Source of the DNA: Chitinophagales bacterium | GTDB lineage: Bacteria > Bacteroidota > Bacteroidia > Chitinophagales > CAIODY01 | Direction of reading: 5' to 3' | NCBI GenBank assembly: GCA_947452995.1 | Contig: CANGEV010000015.1 | Location: 1 to 57,651 of the forward strand | Length of the DNA: 57,651 nt | Shown here: positions 8,312 to 18,081 of the stretch, one piece after another | How positions within the stretch are numbered: the first letter of the stretch is position 1 | How the letters are laid out: the number at the start of each line of letters is the position of its first letter | Notes under the pieces: model-generated | The model's input: the letters and a program-made list of their open reading frames with translations, nothing else | Told to the model about the DNA's origin: nothing | Database searches by the model: none | Program-made: the position numbers and the translations under genes

Positions 8312-11300
8312 ATGAAAAAACTGTTAACACTACTCTTCGTCGTGTGCACATCAATGACGGCTTGGGCCCAGGATGTGTCGGTGACCGGTAAGGTTACCCA
8401 AGCGACGGACGGATCACCTTTACCTGGTGTATCCATCCTTGTGAAAGGAACCACCAATGGTGCCATTTCTGATGGTAATGGTGATTATTCTGTTAAATGC
8501 GCAAGCAATGCAACCTTAGTTGTTTCTATGGTTGGTATGGCTACTAAAGAAGTAGCGGTAAATGGCGCAACAAGTTTGAACATTTCTTTGGATGAGCAAA
8601 AGAAAGACCTCAACCAAGTAATGGTAACGGCTTTAGGTGTGAAACGTAACAAGGAAGAATTAGGCTATGCTGCTCAAAAAGTAGATGGTGCCTTAATGAC
8701 TGTTACACGTTCTAACAACGCCTTGAGCGCATTATCAGGTAAAGTTTCCGGTGTGGAAATTAAAACAAATAACCAAATGGGTGGTTCTACCAACATCGTG
8801 GTTCGTGGTTTTAAATCACTTACAGGAAATAACCAAGCTTTAATCGTTGTAGACGGTGTTCCAGTTGATAATGCCAATAATAACTCTAGCGATCAAACAA
8901 CAGGTCGTAATGGTTATGATTATGGTAACGCTGCCTTCGATATCAACCCGGATGATATCCAATCTATCAACGTTTTGAAAGGTGCTGCCGCTACTGCATT
9001 GTACGGTTCTCGCGCTTCGAACGGTGTTGTTTTAATCGAAACAAAGAAAGGCAAAAAAGGCTTTGGCTTGACCGTGAATATGGGTATGTCGCAAGGACGT
9101 ATCAATAAAAATACCTTTGCTACCTATCAAAAAGAATATGGCGCTGGTTATGGTGCTTTCTATGATGATACCTTAGGTGGATACTTTTATAAGTATGATT
9201 TGAATGGCGATGGTAACGATGATTTGATTGTTCCTGTAACGGAAGATGCTTCTTTCGGCGCTAAATTCGATCCGAAATTGAATGTATTCGATTGGCGCTC
9301 GGTAGATCCTGCTAGTCCGAATTATTTAAAGGCTACGCCGTGGGTTGCTGGCGCAAACGATCCTTCGTATTTCTTCCAAAACCCATCCTCTTATAATAAC
9401 GGATTTACCTTCACTACTGGTAACGACCGTACACAATATAAGTTGGGCTTCAACCGCACTACCGAAAGTGGCATCTTGCCAAATTCTAACTTGTTCAAAA
9501 ACATGTTGAACTTCTCTGTGAATCAACAAGTAAATGATCGCCTTTCAACAGGTGCTACTGCAAACGTTTCTTATAACGGAGCAACAGGTCGCTATGGTAC
9601 AGGTTATGATGCGAAGAACCCAATGACGAACTTCCGTCAGTGGTGGCAAGTAAACACAGATATGAGCGATTTGAAAGCGGCTTATGAAGCTAACAAAGAG
9701 CGTAATGCTACTTGGAACTGGGGTGACTTCACTGATGTGAGTGCTGGTCCTATTTTCTGGGACAACCCATATTTTGTACGTTATAAGAGCTATGAAAGCG
9801 ACAACCGTACACGTATGTTCGGTAATATGTTCGCTAACTATCAAGTGAATACTTGGATGAGCGTTATGGCGCGCGTAACAATGGATGCTTATTCTGAATT
9901 ACAAGAAGAACGCATTGGTGTTGGTTCTATCGACGTTTCTGAATACAATCGTACCGATCGTAGCTATCGCGAGTTCAACTACGACTTATTCGCTAGTTTC
10001 AATAAGCAGTTAACAAGTGATATCAAGTTTAACGGGATGTTGGGTACTAATATCCGTAAACAAACGATTAACTCTATCTACTCTGAAACAAATGGTGGTT
10101 TGAACGTACCTAATTTGTATTCATTGTCTAACTCTGTGAATCCTTTGAACGCGCCTTCAGAATCTTCAGTTGCTCGTCAAGTGAATGGTATTTTTGCTGA
10201 CGCGACTTTCGGGTACAAAAATTATTTGTTCTTGGATTTGACAGCTCGTCGCGATGTGTCTAGTACCCTCGCTCCAAAGTATAATACGTATTATTATCCT
10301 TCCGCATCCTTAAGCTACGTGTTCACAAACCATATGCCTGATATGTTCAAGGCGGTGAAAATGAGCTACGGTAAAGCACGTTTGAACTTCGCGAAAGTGG
10401 GTTCTGATGCACCTTACGGTCGTACACGTGATTATTTCGTGCCTACAACTCCTTTTGCGGGTAACCCAATCTATTCTGTTTCTTCTATTAAGAATGAAGC
10501 AAACTTGAAGCCTGAACAAACATCTAGCTATGAAGCTGGTTTGGAATTAGGATTCTTCAAAGATCGTTTAACTGTAGATGCGAGCTATTATAACGCGATA
10601 ACGTATAACCAAATTATCCCGGTTGAAGTTTCTCGTGCTACTGGTTTCTCTAGCAAATACATTAATGCTGGCAAAATCCGTAACAGCGGTTTTGAAGTTA
10701 GCTTAGGTGCTCGCCCAGTACAAACAAAAGATTTTGCTTGGGATATCAACTTAAACTGGACACGTAACCGTAACATGGTAATGGAATTGCCTGATATCGA
10801 TAATATTCAATTAGCTACTTTCCAAGGTGGTGTTTCAATGAACGCTACTGTTGGTGAATCTTATGGTACCTTGAAAGGTAAATCATTCGTGTACCGTGAT
10901 GGTAAGCGTTTGGTGGATACAACAACGGGTTACTATATGGTAACGGATAAATCTGACACTACTATCGGTAATATTAATCCGCGTTGGATGGGTGGTATGC
11001 GTAATACTTTCCGTTACAAAAATGTTTCATTAAGCTTCTTAATTGATGCGAAAATGGGCGGAAGCGTATTCTCATTAGATCAATTCTATGGTGCGCAAAC
11101 AGGTGTTTATAGCGCTCTTGTTTCTTATGATGGAATGATTAAAGATCAAGCCTCTTATACTGGTGGTTTAACTTCTGCAGGTATCAACGAAAATGGAGTT
11201 GGTGTACGTGAAGACGTTACTGTAGATCCTAAAGGAGGTATTATCTTAGACGGTGTATGTTACAACGCTACAGGTGATCTAGTTGCAAATTCAAAGCGCG

Positions 11301-11602
11301 TAACAGTTGATTATTTCTTAGGAAATAGCATGCCTGCTGCTGCTTATGTATATGATGCTAGCTATATCAAATTACGTGAAGTAAACTTGACGTACAGCGT
11401 TCCTACTAAGTATATCTCTAAAATGAAATTGGTTAAAGGGATCGATATCTCTTTGTATGGTCGCAACTTGGCAATCTTGTTCAAGAATGTTCCTTTTGCT
11501 GATCCAGAAGATGGTATGAGTTCTGGTAATATCCAAGGCTTCCAGTCTGGTGCTTACCCAACTGCTCGTATCTTCGGTGGTAACCTTCGTTTCAATTTCT
11601 AA
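8312..11602 (+). CDS. SusC/RagA-type TonB-dependent outer-membrane transporter
   Basis: The 1096-residue protein has a signal peptide (cleavage near AWA-QD), a carboxypeptidase-regulatory-like domain at about residues 24-95 (VTGKVTQATDGSPLPGVSILVKG), a plug domain at about 115-235 (VRGFKSL, ALIVVDGVPVDN, NVLKGAAATALYGSRASNGVV) and a 22-stranded barrel ending in RFNF. This is the SusC pattern: import of oligosaccharides or peptides across the outer membrane with TonB energy. The lipoprotein partner SusD follows 24 bases later. No glycoside hydrolase, protease or sigma/anti-sigma pair is nearby, so the substrate is unknown. A -7-like TATATTCG sits at 8280-8287, 24 bases upstream of the ATG. Confidence 0.97.
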   Translation: MKKLLTLLFVVCTSMTAWAQDVSVTGKVTQATDGSPLPGVSILVKGTTNGAISDGNGDYSVKCASNATLVVSMVGMATKEVAVNGATSLNISLDEQKKDLNQVMVTALGVKRNKEELGYAAQKVDGALMTVTRSNNALSALSGKVSGVEIKTNNQMGGSTNIVVRGFKSLTGNNQALIVVDGVPVDNANNNSSDQTTGRNGYDYGNAAFDINPDDIQSINVLKGAAATALYGSRASNGVVLIETKKGKKGFGLTVNMGMSQGRINKNTFATYQKEYGAGYGAFYDDTLGGYFYKYDLNGDGNDDLIVPVTEDASFGAKFDPKLNVFDWRSVDPASPNYLKATPWVAGANDPSYFFQNPSSYNNGFTFTTGNDRTQYKLGFNRTTESGILPNSNLFKNMLNFSVNQQVNDRLSTGATANVSYNGATGRYGTGYDAKNPMTNFRQWWQVNTDMSDLKAAYEANKERNATWNWGDFTDVSAGPIFWDNPYFVRYKSYESDNRTRMFGNMFANYQVNTWMSVMARVTMDAYSELQEERIGVGSIDVSEYNRTDRSYREFNYDLFASFNKQLTSDIKFNGMLGTNIRKQTINSIYSETNGGLNVPNLYSLSNSVNPLNAPSESSVARQVNGIFADATFGYKNYLFLDLTARRDVSSTLAPKYNTYYYPSASLSYVFTNHMPDMFKAVKMSYGKARLNFAKVGSDAPYGRTRDYFVPTTPFAGNPIYSVSSIKNEANLKPEQTSSYEAGLELGFFKDRLTVDASYYNAITYNQIIPVEVSRATGFSSKYINAGKIRNSGFEVSLGARPVQTKDFAWDINLNWTRNRNMVMELPDIDNIQLATFQGGVSMNATVGESYGTLKGKSFVYRDGKRLVDTTTGYYMVTDKSDTTIGNINPRWMGGMRNTFRYKNVSLSFLIDAKMGGSVFSLDQFYGAQTGVYSALVSYDGMIKDQASYTGGLTSAGINENGVGVREDVTVDPKGGIILDGVCYNATGDLVANSKRVTVDYFLGNSMPAAAYVYDASYIKLREVNLTYSVPTKYISKMKLVKGIDISLYGRNLAILFKNVPFADPEDGMSSGNIQGFQSGAYPTARIFGGNLRFNF

Positions 11603-11626
11603 TTCACCACTCTAAAGAATAATAAC

Positions 11627-13066
11627 ATGAAAAAAATAATTTATTCAGTTGCCCTTCTTGCTGTGGTAATGTTGGTCGGTTGTTCGAAAAATTTCGAAGA
11701 CATGAATACCAACCCGAAGCAGCCTACGGACGTTCCTAGTGCCTATCTTTTAACAAGCGCGCAAAAGAACTTAACCGATATCCTTACTTCCTCAAATGTA
11801 AATAGTAACGTGTTCCGTCTTTGGACGCAACACTGGACAGAAACTACGTATTTCGATGAAAGTCGCTATGATGTAGTAACGCGTCTGATTGCAGCTAACT
11901 TCTGGACACCGCTTTACCGCGATGTTATCAAAGATTTGGATGCATGTAAAACGGCTATTACGGCGGATTCTAAAATCACTGATAAATCTGTAAAAGCTTC
12001 TCAAACAGCGATTGCGGATATCTTGCAAGTTTATACGTATAGTATCTTGTTGGAAACCTATGGTAATGTACCTTACAGTGAAGCAATGGACATCACTAAC
12101 TTACAACCTAAATACGATGATGCATTGACAACGTATAAGGATTTGTTCAAACGCTTAGATGCAGACATCAAAGATTTGAAAGCAGGTTCTTCTAGCTTCG
12201 CAGCAGGTGATGTTATCTATGGCGGCGACAATTCATTATGGGTGAAATTCGCGGCTACGTTAAAAATGCGTATGGCTATGACACTTTCAGAAGCTACTGG
12301 CTTTGATGCTAAGACTGCTTTCGAAGGCGCTGTCGCTGATGCAATGTCAAGCAATGCTGACGATGCAGTTTTCCATTACGAAAGCACACCTCCGAATACA
12401 AACCCAATCTGGGTTGATTTGATTCAAAGCGGTCGTAAAGACTTTATCGCTTCTGAAACAATCATCGCTTGGATGCAAGATTCATTGAACGATCCACGCT
12501 TGACTGCGTACTTCCGTCCGAATGCTTCTGGCAATTATACAGGTGGTGTGAATGGTACAGGTAACTCTTATAAGAACAATGCGAAACCTTCTTATACAGT
12601 TACTGATCCTGCCGCCCCTGCTACCTTGATGAACTATACTGAAACAGAATTCATGTTGGCTGAAGCTGCTGCTCGTAGTTGGGCTGTGCCTGGTACTGCT
12701 GAAGAGCACTACAAAGCAGGTATCACTTCTTCTTTCGCTGACTGGGGAATTACATTGGATTCTACTAGCTTCGCAACATACTATTCTAATGCACACGTTC
12801 AATACAATAGTGCTAGCTATGAAAAATGTATCGGTTTGCAAAAATGGTTAGCCTTGTACAACCGTCCAGTAGATGCTTGGACAGAATGGCGCCGTTTGGA
12901 TTATCCAGCATTAACACCTCCTCCAGGCTTGTCTGCTTCTGATATTCCAGCACGTATGACGTATCCTATCCATGAACAAACCATTAATGGTTCAAATTAT
13001 AATGCTGCTTCATCTGCAATTGGTAGCGATAAGCTGACCACTAAACTCTTCTGGGACAAGCACTAA
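11627..13066 (+). CDS. SusD/RagB-like nutrient-binding lipoprotein
   Basis: The 479-residue protein has a lipoprotein signal with lipobox LVGC (C19) and the N-terminal motif FEDMNTNPKQP followed by VPSAYLLTSA, which places it in the SusD-like_2 branch. Other family features are the repeated helical (TPR-like) segments and the late NYTETEFMLAEAAARSW motif at about residue 340, and the C-terminal WRRLDYPAL segment. It would cap the SusC pore upstream and bind the ligand at the cell surface. It forms a two-gene operon closed by the strong terminator at 13101. Confidence 0.96.
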   Translation: MKKIIYSVALLAVVMLVGCSKNFEDMNTNPKQPTDVPSAYLLTSAQKNLTDILTSSNVNSNVFRLWTQHWTETTYFDESRYDVVTRLIAANFWTPLYRDVIKDLDACKTAITADSKITDKSVKASQTAIADILQVYTYSILLETYGNVPYSEAMDITNLQPKYDDALTTYKDLFKRLDADIKDLKAGSSSFAAGDVIYGGDNSLWVKFAATLKMRMAMTLSEATGFDAKTAFEGAVADAMSSNADDAVFHYESTPPNTNPIWVDLIQSGRKDFIASETIIAWMQDSLNDPRLTAYFRPNASGNYTGGVNGTGNSYKNNAKPSYTVTDPAAPATLMNYTETEFMLAEAAARSWAVPGTAEEHYKAGITSSFADWGITLDSTSFATYYSNAHVQYNSASYEKCIGLQKWLALYNRPVDAWTEWRRLDYPALTPPPGLSASDIPARMTYPIHEQTINGSNYNAASSAIGSDKLTTKLFWDKH

Positions 13067-13100
13067 GCTTTTTATGGCCTCAGAAACAACCACAAAAGAG

Positions 13101-13131
13101 ATCCTGCCTGATAAAGGCAGGATTTTTTTTT
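13101..13131 (+). terminator. Terminator of the susCD pair
   Basis: A 9-bp perfect stem (13101-13109 with 13115-13123), 5-base loop GATAA, then eight T residues. Confidence 0.95.
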
Positions 13132-13171
13132 GCTCAGATTTTGCTTATCTTCAATCGTATACCCATTTACT

Positions 13172-14629
13172 ATGTTGCAAAAAATCAATGATTTCATCCG
13201 CCAAAACAAATGGCTTGTATTGATTATCGTGTTCGGACTATTAGCTCGCATCGCTTATGTAGTACTGTTTTCAGGATTTTTTGCTAAAGCATATTTAGGG
13301 CGCGATACCTTATTCTATCCCGGAAGTGACTTTGGGACTTCGCTCATCGCCTTCAAAAATCTTGTTCAGCATGGAACCTATTCTGTAAACCTAAACGATC
13401 CATTAGGTGCATTTAACCGAATGCCTGGATATGCTTTCTTTATTGGAATCATCTCCCTACTTTTTGCAGAACCCTATAACATGTATGTTGTCAGCGGCGC
13501 TCAAATTATCATCGATTGTATTGCCATAGTTTTGGTATTCGCCTTACTCCACAAACGGTTTAATACAAGCCTTAAAATAGCACTGCTAGGCGCTTTCATC
13601 TATGCAGCCTATCCCATTGCCATTATCTGGACGCCCGTATTGTTTTCTGATTCTATTGGCGCCTTCTTCTCCTTATGGATAGCCTATGTATTCCTTGCCA
13701 ATCAAGAAAATAAAAGACATTGGTTTATACTCGGACTACTTATTGGCTTTGCAATGTTGTTCCGTCCGCAAGCACTTTTGTCCATCTTAGTCATCGGTGC
13801 CATAGAGCTTTGGATAAACAGACGGATACTAAAACACTATTTCGTGTGTATGCTCTTTATGGGAATCGGTATCGCATTAACGTATGGTATTTACCCTGCC
13901 CGCAACGTCGTATTACAACATCGTTTGGTATTGTTTCAAGATTTACGCGGTTCTGGTAACTGTTGGAATGATGCGACCGTCAATTATATGCAATATGTTT
14001 ATTCGGTGCAAAGTCATTGGGATCCGGCATGGACTAGCATCCTGAAAAATAAGCCATTTGAAATTGATAAAGCAGCCTATGCGGTACCTGGTGATTCCTT
14101 GATTTTAATGCGCGCCGTTAAAAATGCGCAAAATTGTAGCTATGCCTTCAGTTGTTGGGATGGCTACTGGGCAGAAAGACGTTCGTCTAATAATTTATCT
14201 TGCGATAGCGCTATAGCAGCTGATTTCGCGCTTTTGCGTGCGCATCAGATAAAATATAACGCATACCATTTTTGGGTGAGCTTGCCATTAGAAAACTTGA
14301 ATAAGTGCTTATTAAAATCAGAGATAAGTAATAAGAAGAAAGGAGGTCTCGTCGCGCAATTAGTGCCGTTTGTTTTTTATTATCGTACGCTTTTAATTCT
14401 GTTAGGAATCCTCGCTTGCGTAATCGGCCTTTATCGTCGTCAACATACCCGCGCCCTGCTATTTATTTTGCTTTCATTCACCTCTTGGTACTTACTCATC
14501 TCTGCAGGCACTATGGCGCAGCTTCGTAATATCGAAATGCGCTATCTATTACCCGTAGATGTTTTATTGTTGGTGCCCGTCGCTTTGCTTTTCACAAAAT
14601 TGAAATTCTTCGCTAAGGAAGACGAATGA
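13172..14629 (+). CDS. GT-C fold membrane glycosyltransferase (GT39/ArnT-like)
   Basis: The 485-residue polytopic protein has about 11-12 helices. The first extracytoplasmic loop (FKNLVQHGTYS, then FNRMPGYAFFIG) resembles the acceptor/donor loop of GT-C enzymes that use polyprenyl-phosphate sugars, with acidic residues D in LGRDTLFYPGSD close to the first helix. A soluble periplasmic segment containing several cysteines (CWND, NCSYAFSCWDGYW) lies before the last helices. The start at 13172 was preferred over an upstream TTG frame that begins inside the terminator T-tract. A -7-like TATCTTCA lies at 13146-13153. Donor and acceptor are unknown. The convergent lycopene cyclase gene is 12 bases away. 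Confidence 0.65.
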   Translation: MLQKINDFIRQNKWLVLIIVFGLLARIAYVVLFSGFFAKAYLGRDTLFYPGSDFGTSLIAFKNLVQHGTYSVNLNDPLGAFNRMPGYAFFIGIISLLFAEPYNMYVVSGAQIIIDCIAIVLVFALLHKRFNTSLKIALLGAFIYAAYPIAIIWTPVLFSDSIGAFFSLWIAYVFLANQENKRHWFILGLLIGFAMLFRPQALLSILVIGAIELWINRRILKHYFVCMLFMGIGIALTYGIYPARNVVLQHRLVLFQDLRGSGNCWNDATVNYMQYVYSVQSHWDPAWTSILKNKPFEIDKAAYAVPGDSLILMRAVKNAQNCSYAFSCWDGYWAERRSSNNLSCDSAIAADFALLRAHQIKYNAYHFWVSLPLENLNKCLLKSEISNKKKGGLVAQLVPFVFYYRTLLILLGILACVIGLYRRQHTRALLFILLSFTSWYLLISAGTMAQLRNIEMRYLLPVDVLLLVPVALLFTKLKFFAKEDE

Positions 14630-14641
14630 TTCAGCAATCGC

Positions 14642-15325
14642 TTAGGCTTTCGCTTGAATCTTCTCCATGATATAGATCGGAAGTAATAATCCCGTCAACG
14701 CATACACGAAATCTTCTATCGGGATCGTGATGAAGCGAATACCGATGATTTCATGGCCACTATACCAAACGACCGGCGAAGAGGTGACAGCGCCTGTTAA
14801 TATGCCATTGATGAGGATGAAGGGGATTAAATGAATGAAATAAGCAATCCAAAAGGAGCGCATCCAAACAGGCTTTACAACAAAAGTAAGATAGGATAAG
14901 AGTAAAATCGCAAGGACGAAGTTTACTAAAGTATATAAGCGATCTACGAAAAAGGGTAATGCGAACAATAAGGCTACAATGACCACCCAATTCCAATACT
15001 TGATGGAAGTAGATGATTTTTTTAACGAAGGGAAGTATGCGTTTGAACAGGCATAAATGAATACCGAAGCATATGGAACTACCACGAAGAAACTCCATTC
15101 CTCAATCGGCAAACGTGCCCAACGTGTTGCCCAAACATAGTCGGGATTAAATCCCCAAACACCCTGCTTAACAAACCATGAATCCCAGCTGATAAATAAA
15201 AGTGCGTTGATGGCAATGCCGATAAATAAGCCCTTCCAATGCTTATAAAACGCCACTTTTTGGTCGAAACTCAAAGCGAGTGGACCAGTCAATGAAGCGA
15301 GCATTAGCCAGGCGTATAAACTCAT
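14642..15325 (-). CDS. Lycopene beta-cyclase, CrtYcd-type membrane protein
   Basis: The 227-residue, seven-helix protein contains two copies of the lycopene cyclase domain found in the heterodimeric CrtYc/CrtYd enzymes of actinobacteria, here joined in one chain as in archaea and many Bacteroidota. The key motif PIEEWSFFVVVP is at about residues 73-84 and a second similar element, PIEDFVYALTG, at about 201-211; these acidic pairs are the likely catalytic residues. It would form beta-ionone rings on lycopene. It is the last gene of the carotenoid operon and its start overlaps the end of crtZ by 4 bases. Confidence 0.88.
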   Translation of the reverse strand: MSLYAWLMLASLTGPLALSFDQKVAFYKHWKGLFIGIAINALLFISWDSWFVKQGVWGFNPDYVWATRWARLPIEEWSFFVVVPYASVFIYACSNAYFPSLKKSSTSIKYWNWVVIVALLFALPFFVDRLYTLVNFVLAILLLSYLTFVVKPVWMRSFWIAYFIHLIPFILINGILTGAVTSSPVVWYSGHEIIGIRFITIPIEDFVYALTGLLLPIYIMEKIQAKA

Positions 15326-15777
15326 TTGCTGGTATTTGGATCTTTCCAGTATTTGTAAGGCACAATTAACATTCCGAAGTTCTCACCATCTTCCTTACTA
15401 ATATGTTTGTGGTGCATTTTATGCGCTCTGCGAATCGCACGTACATAACGATTATTCCAATGCGTCCAAATCTTGAAACGCTGGTGAATAATGATATCGT
15501 GCACGATAAAATAGCCTAGTCCGTAAATCGAAATACCAATGCCGATATAAAGTTTGAAATCCAACCCGGCAATGATACCTGTGATATAACAAATCATACT
15601 AGGCACCGCGAAAATCACGAAAAACCAATCATTCTTTTCAAAGAAACTGCCGTCAACAGCATGATGATCTTCATGCAAATGCCATAAAAAGCCGTGCATG
15701 ACGTATTTGTGGGCAAACCATGCCACAAATTCCATAAAGAAAAACGTTGCGATAACGATGAGTATATTCCAAATCAT
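15322..15777 (-). CDS. crtZ: Beta-carotene 3-hydroxylase (CrtZ)
   Basis: The 151-residue membrane di-iron protein belongs to the fatty-acid hydroxylase superfamily and carries the histidine clusters HKYVMHG, HEDHH, HDIIIH and RAHKMHHKH. It adds the 3-hydroxyl to beta-ionone rings. Its length is normal for CrtZ. It overlaps the lycopene cyclase gene by 4 bases (ATGA-type coupling) and lies 30 bases after the CruF-like gene, so ring formation and ring hydroxylation are co-expressed. Confidence 0.92.
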   Translation of the reverse strand: MIWNILIVIATFFFMEFVAWFAHKYVMHGFLWHLHEDHHAVDGSFFEKNDWFFVIFAVPSMICYITGIIAGLDFKLYIGIGISIYGLGYFIVHDIIIHQRFKIWTHWNNRYVRAIRRAHKMHHKHISKEDGENFGMLIVPYKYWKDPNTSK

Positions 15778-15807
15778 AATTGTAAAACACGAAGTACGCG
15801 TTTTTGT

Positions 15808-16452
15808 TTAATCTTTTAAGAACAAAATGAGTCCGCTAAAGAACAAAAGCTGTAATCCATACAAAACGCCTGATAGGCGATTAATTGGCAATGTTCGTCT
15901 GTTCCGCAGGATGATATACTGTACGCCGATACCTAAACAGAACCAAGCTAGATAGTTTTGTAGCGGAGCCGTGCCTGCGTCCCAATACCAAAAGTCGAGC
16001 TTCGAACAAATACGCTCCATCGGCAAATCCGTCAGTACCATTAACAAACTGCCGAAAATAACCTGTAACAGGAGATCTTTGTCAGATAGCAAGCTTCGCG
16101 CAAGTTCAGCGCTTAATAAGGCTAGCAGAAGCCAGTTAATGCCCATCGTTAAGGGAATACCATCCAACTTCCATCCTAATCGTTCTCCGTAATGATACGC
16201 ACCAAAGGGAAATGAAGTGCGCACTCCCAACCATTCTATCCCAACGCCGAAAAGTACTAAGCCAAGCGCTAATAGTATTTGACGCAATTGCCAAGACCTT
16301 CCTTCACAAAAAATAAAGAGCGACATACAAACGATTAAATGTATCGGAGTGGCCTGCTGTACCCATTCTACGGAACGAATAGTTCCAATAAACCCTACCA
16401 AATAGAGTATGATTAAGAACAATGCACTGCCATTCGTTTTATTAATTTTCAT
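15808..16452 (-). CDS. CruF-like carotenoid C-1',2'-hydratase
   Basis: The 214-residue integral membrane protein (about seven helices) belongs to the DUF422/CruF family. The diagnostic stretch is GVRTSFPFGAYHYGERLG followed by GIPLTMGINWLLLA (about residues 70-110), with a later DLPMERICSKLDFWYW. CruF adds water to the psi end of gamma-carotene or related carotenoids. I start at 16452 (MKINK); an in-frame upstream start at 16470 would overlap the preceding gene further. The overlap with the desaturase gene (11 bases) indicates translational coupling. Confidence 0.82.
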   Translation of the reverse strand: MKINKTNGSALFLIILYLVGFIGTIRSVEWVQQATPIHLIVCMSLFIFCEGRSWQLRQILLALGLVLFGVGIEWLGVRTSFPFGAYHYGERLGWKLDGIPLTMGINWLLLALLSAELARSLLSDKDLLLQVIFGSLLMVLTDLPMERICSKLDFWYWDAGTAPLQNYLAWFCLGIGVQYIILRNRRTLPINRLSGVLYGLQLLFFSGLILFLKD

Positions 16453-17932
16453 ATTTCGCAATGAGTTCACTGGTTATTTTAGCGCTATTCAAACATAATG
16501 GAATGCCTCCTCCCGGATGAACACTGCCTCCGCAAAAGTATAAATTTTTGAGACGATTGCTTTTGTTAGCTTGTCGCCAAAAGGCTGCCATTCGCTCATT
16601 CGAGGCATGTCCGTACAAGCCACCACCAATAGATGCAGTACGCTGCTCAATACGTGGAGGATCTAGAAAATCTTCTTCTTCTATCAACGAAGCGATGTCT
16701 TGTTGTAGAATCGCACTCATTTTTTCAATTACGTTCGTCCGAACACTTTTTCGGATCTCCTCCCAATTTTGCCCATTATCTGCCGCTACATTCACCATGA
16801 CAAACCAATTTTCTCCTACGGCTGGCGCGTCGGATATAACTTGCTTTGAGCCGATATTGATATAAATGGTCGGATCATCACTATAACCTTTTCCATTGAA
16901 AATGGCTTCGAACTCCGATTTATAATCCGCGGTGAAGAAGAGGTTGTGTAGGCGTAATGCTGGGAATTTTCGTTTCACACCCCAGTAGAAAATGATCGCC
17001 GATGACGAAGACGCAAGTCGATCAAATGCCTTCGGAGCAGGGATCTCTGGGATTAAGTGTTCATAGGCAAAACGAATGTCAGCATTACAAACCACTAGGT
17101 CGCTACTTATCTCTTGCTCATCCATCAAACGAATGCCAACAGCTTTGCCATCTTGTGTTAGAATGCGTTTTACCGCTTTATTGAATTCAAACTGCACCCC
17201 ACATTTTTGCGCTAAGGCGAATAAGGCTTCTGTAATTTGATGCATTCCTTTTTTGGGATAAAAGGTGCCATAGCCGTGCTCAAGGTGCGGAATCAAATTC
17301 AACAAGGCTGGCGCTTCATACGGATCACTGCCATTATAAGTAGCAAAACGATCAAAATATTGTTGTAAGCGTTTATCTTGAAAAAGTGCTTCATTCTCTG
17401 TATGCATCCGTCCGAACAAGCCTAATCTAGGCACTTTTGCGATGGCTGGTAAAACGGCCTTCGAAAAATAAGTACGCCATTCATGTAAGCTGCGTTCCAA
17501 AAATAAGGGAGCCGTGGCTTCGTAGCGGAGCTTCGCGCGCGACAAGTGTTTGAAAAAAGTAGCTACCTCCTTTTCTGAAAAAAGTGCGCTAAGACGCTTG
17601 CGGAAAAGCATTTCGTCCTTATGCGTATAAAACGAACTGCCGTCAGAAAAGTGATAGTAAAAGGCTTCGGGAATTTCTTCGAATTCAAAATAGTCGGCTG
17701 CCCGCAATCCTGCTGCATGAAATAAGTCGATCAACAAATGCGGCAAAGTAAATAGGGAAGGACCCGCATCAAACGTATAAGCCCCCATTTTTCGTTGCGT
17801 GAGCTTACCGCCGGGATAGGCGTTTTTCTCATACACCGTAACACGCTTGCCTTGTAAGGCTAAACGAATGGCCACTGCCAAGCCCGCAAGCCCCGACCCA
17901 ATAACGATTACCTGCTTTGCTTGCTTTTCCAT
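16442..17932 (-). CDS. Carotenoid desaturase, probably 1-hydroxycarotenoid 3,4-desaturase (CrtD)
   Basis: The 496-residue FAD enzyme has the N-terminal dinucleotide motif VIGSGLAGLAVAIRLA, then YEKNAYPGGKL and FDAGPSLFTLP, and the C-terminal YFCGGSVHPGGGIPLCL of the CrtI/CrtD family. The YPGGKL and DAGPSLFTLP variants and its place beside a CruF-like hydratase make CrtD more likely than phytoene desaturase CrtI; I hold this at moderate confidence. It is the first gene of the operon. No crtB or second desaturase gene is in the window, so lycopene would have to be made by genes elsewhere. The 149-base spacer to the divergent gene holds its promoter; no clear box was recognised. Confidence 0.8.
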   Translation of the reverse strand: MEKQAKQVIVIGSGLAGLAVAIRLALQGKRVTVYEKNAYPGGKLTQRKMGAYTFDAGPSLFTLPHLLIDLFHAAGLRAADYFEFEEIPEAFYYHFSDGSSFYTHKDEMLFRKRLSALFSEKEVATFFKHLSRAKLRYEATAPLFLERSLHEWRTYFSKAVLPAIAKVPRLGLFGRMHTENEALFQDKRLQQYFDRFATYNGSDPYEAPALLNLIPHLEHGYGTFYPKKGMHQITEALFALAQKCGVQFEFNKAVKRILTQDGKAVGIRLMDEQEISSDLVVCNADIRFAYEHLIPEIPAPKAFDRLASSSSAIIFYWGVKRKFPALRLHNLFFTADYKSEFEAIFNGKGYSDDPTIYINIGSKQVISDAPAVGENWFVMVNVAADNGQNWEEIRKSVRTNVIEKMSAILQQDIASLIEEEDFLDPPRIEQRTASIGGGLYGHASNERMAAFWRQANKSNRLKNLYFCGGSVHPGGGIPLCLNSAKITSELIAKYEN

Positions 17933-18081
17933 CTTTTTAAAACAATTGTTACTGTAAAAGGTTTAAGCAATATCCTTGTATTTACTTCAAACGTTTAACA
18001 AAATAAGCATTTGATTCACAGCATATTCATTTTCAATACAACAAAATTTATATAAATTTACCATAGCTTATTTTGCTCTTT

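Noticed and set aside
8674-10776. Antisense open frames across the susC gene
   Set aside because: They are shadows of a clear TonB-dependent transporter with no signal peptide or family pattern of their own.
16548-16865. Plus-strand open frame of 105 codons opposite the desaturase gene
   Set aside because: It lies within a well-supported FAD enzyme and has no start context; its residue composition is a shadow effect.
16442-17932. Call of this gene as phytoene desaturase CrtI
   Set aside because: The YPGGKL and DAGPSLFTLP variants and the CruF-like neighbour favour CrtD, although a CrtI function is not excluded.
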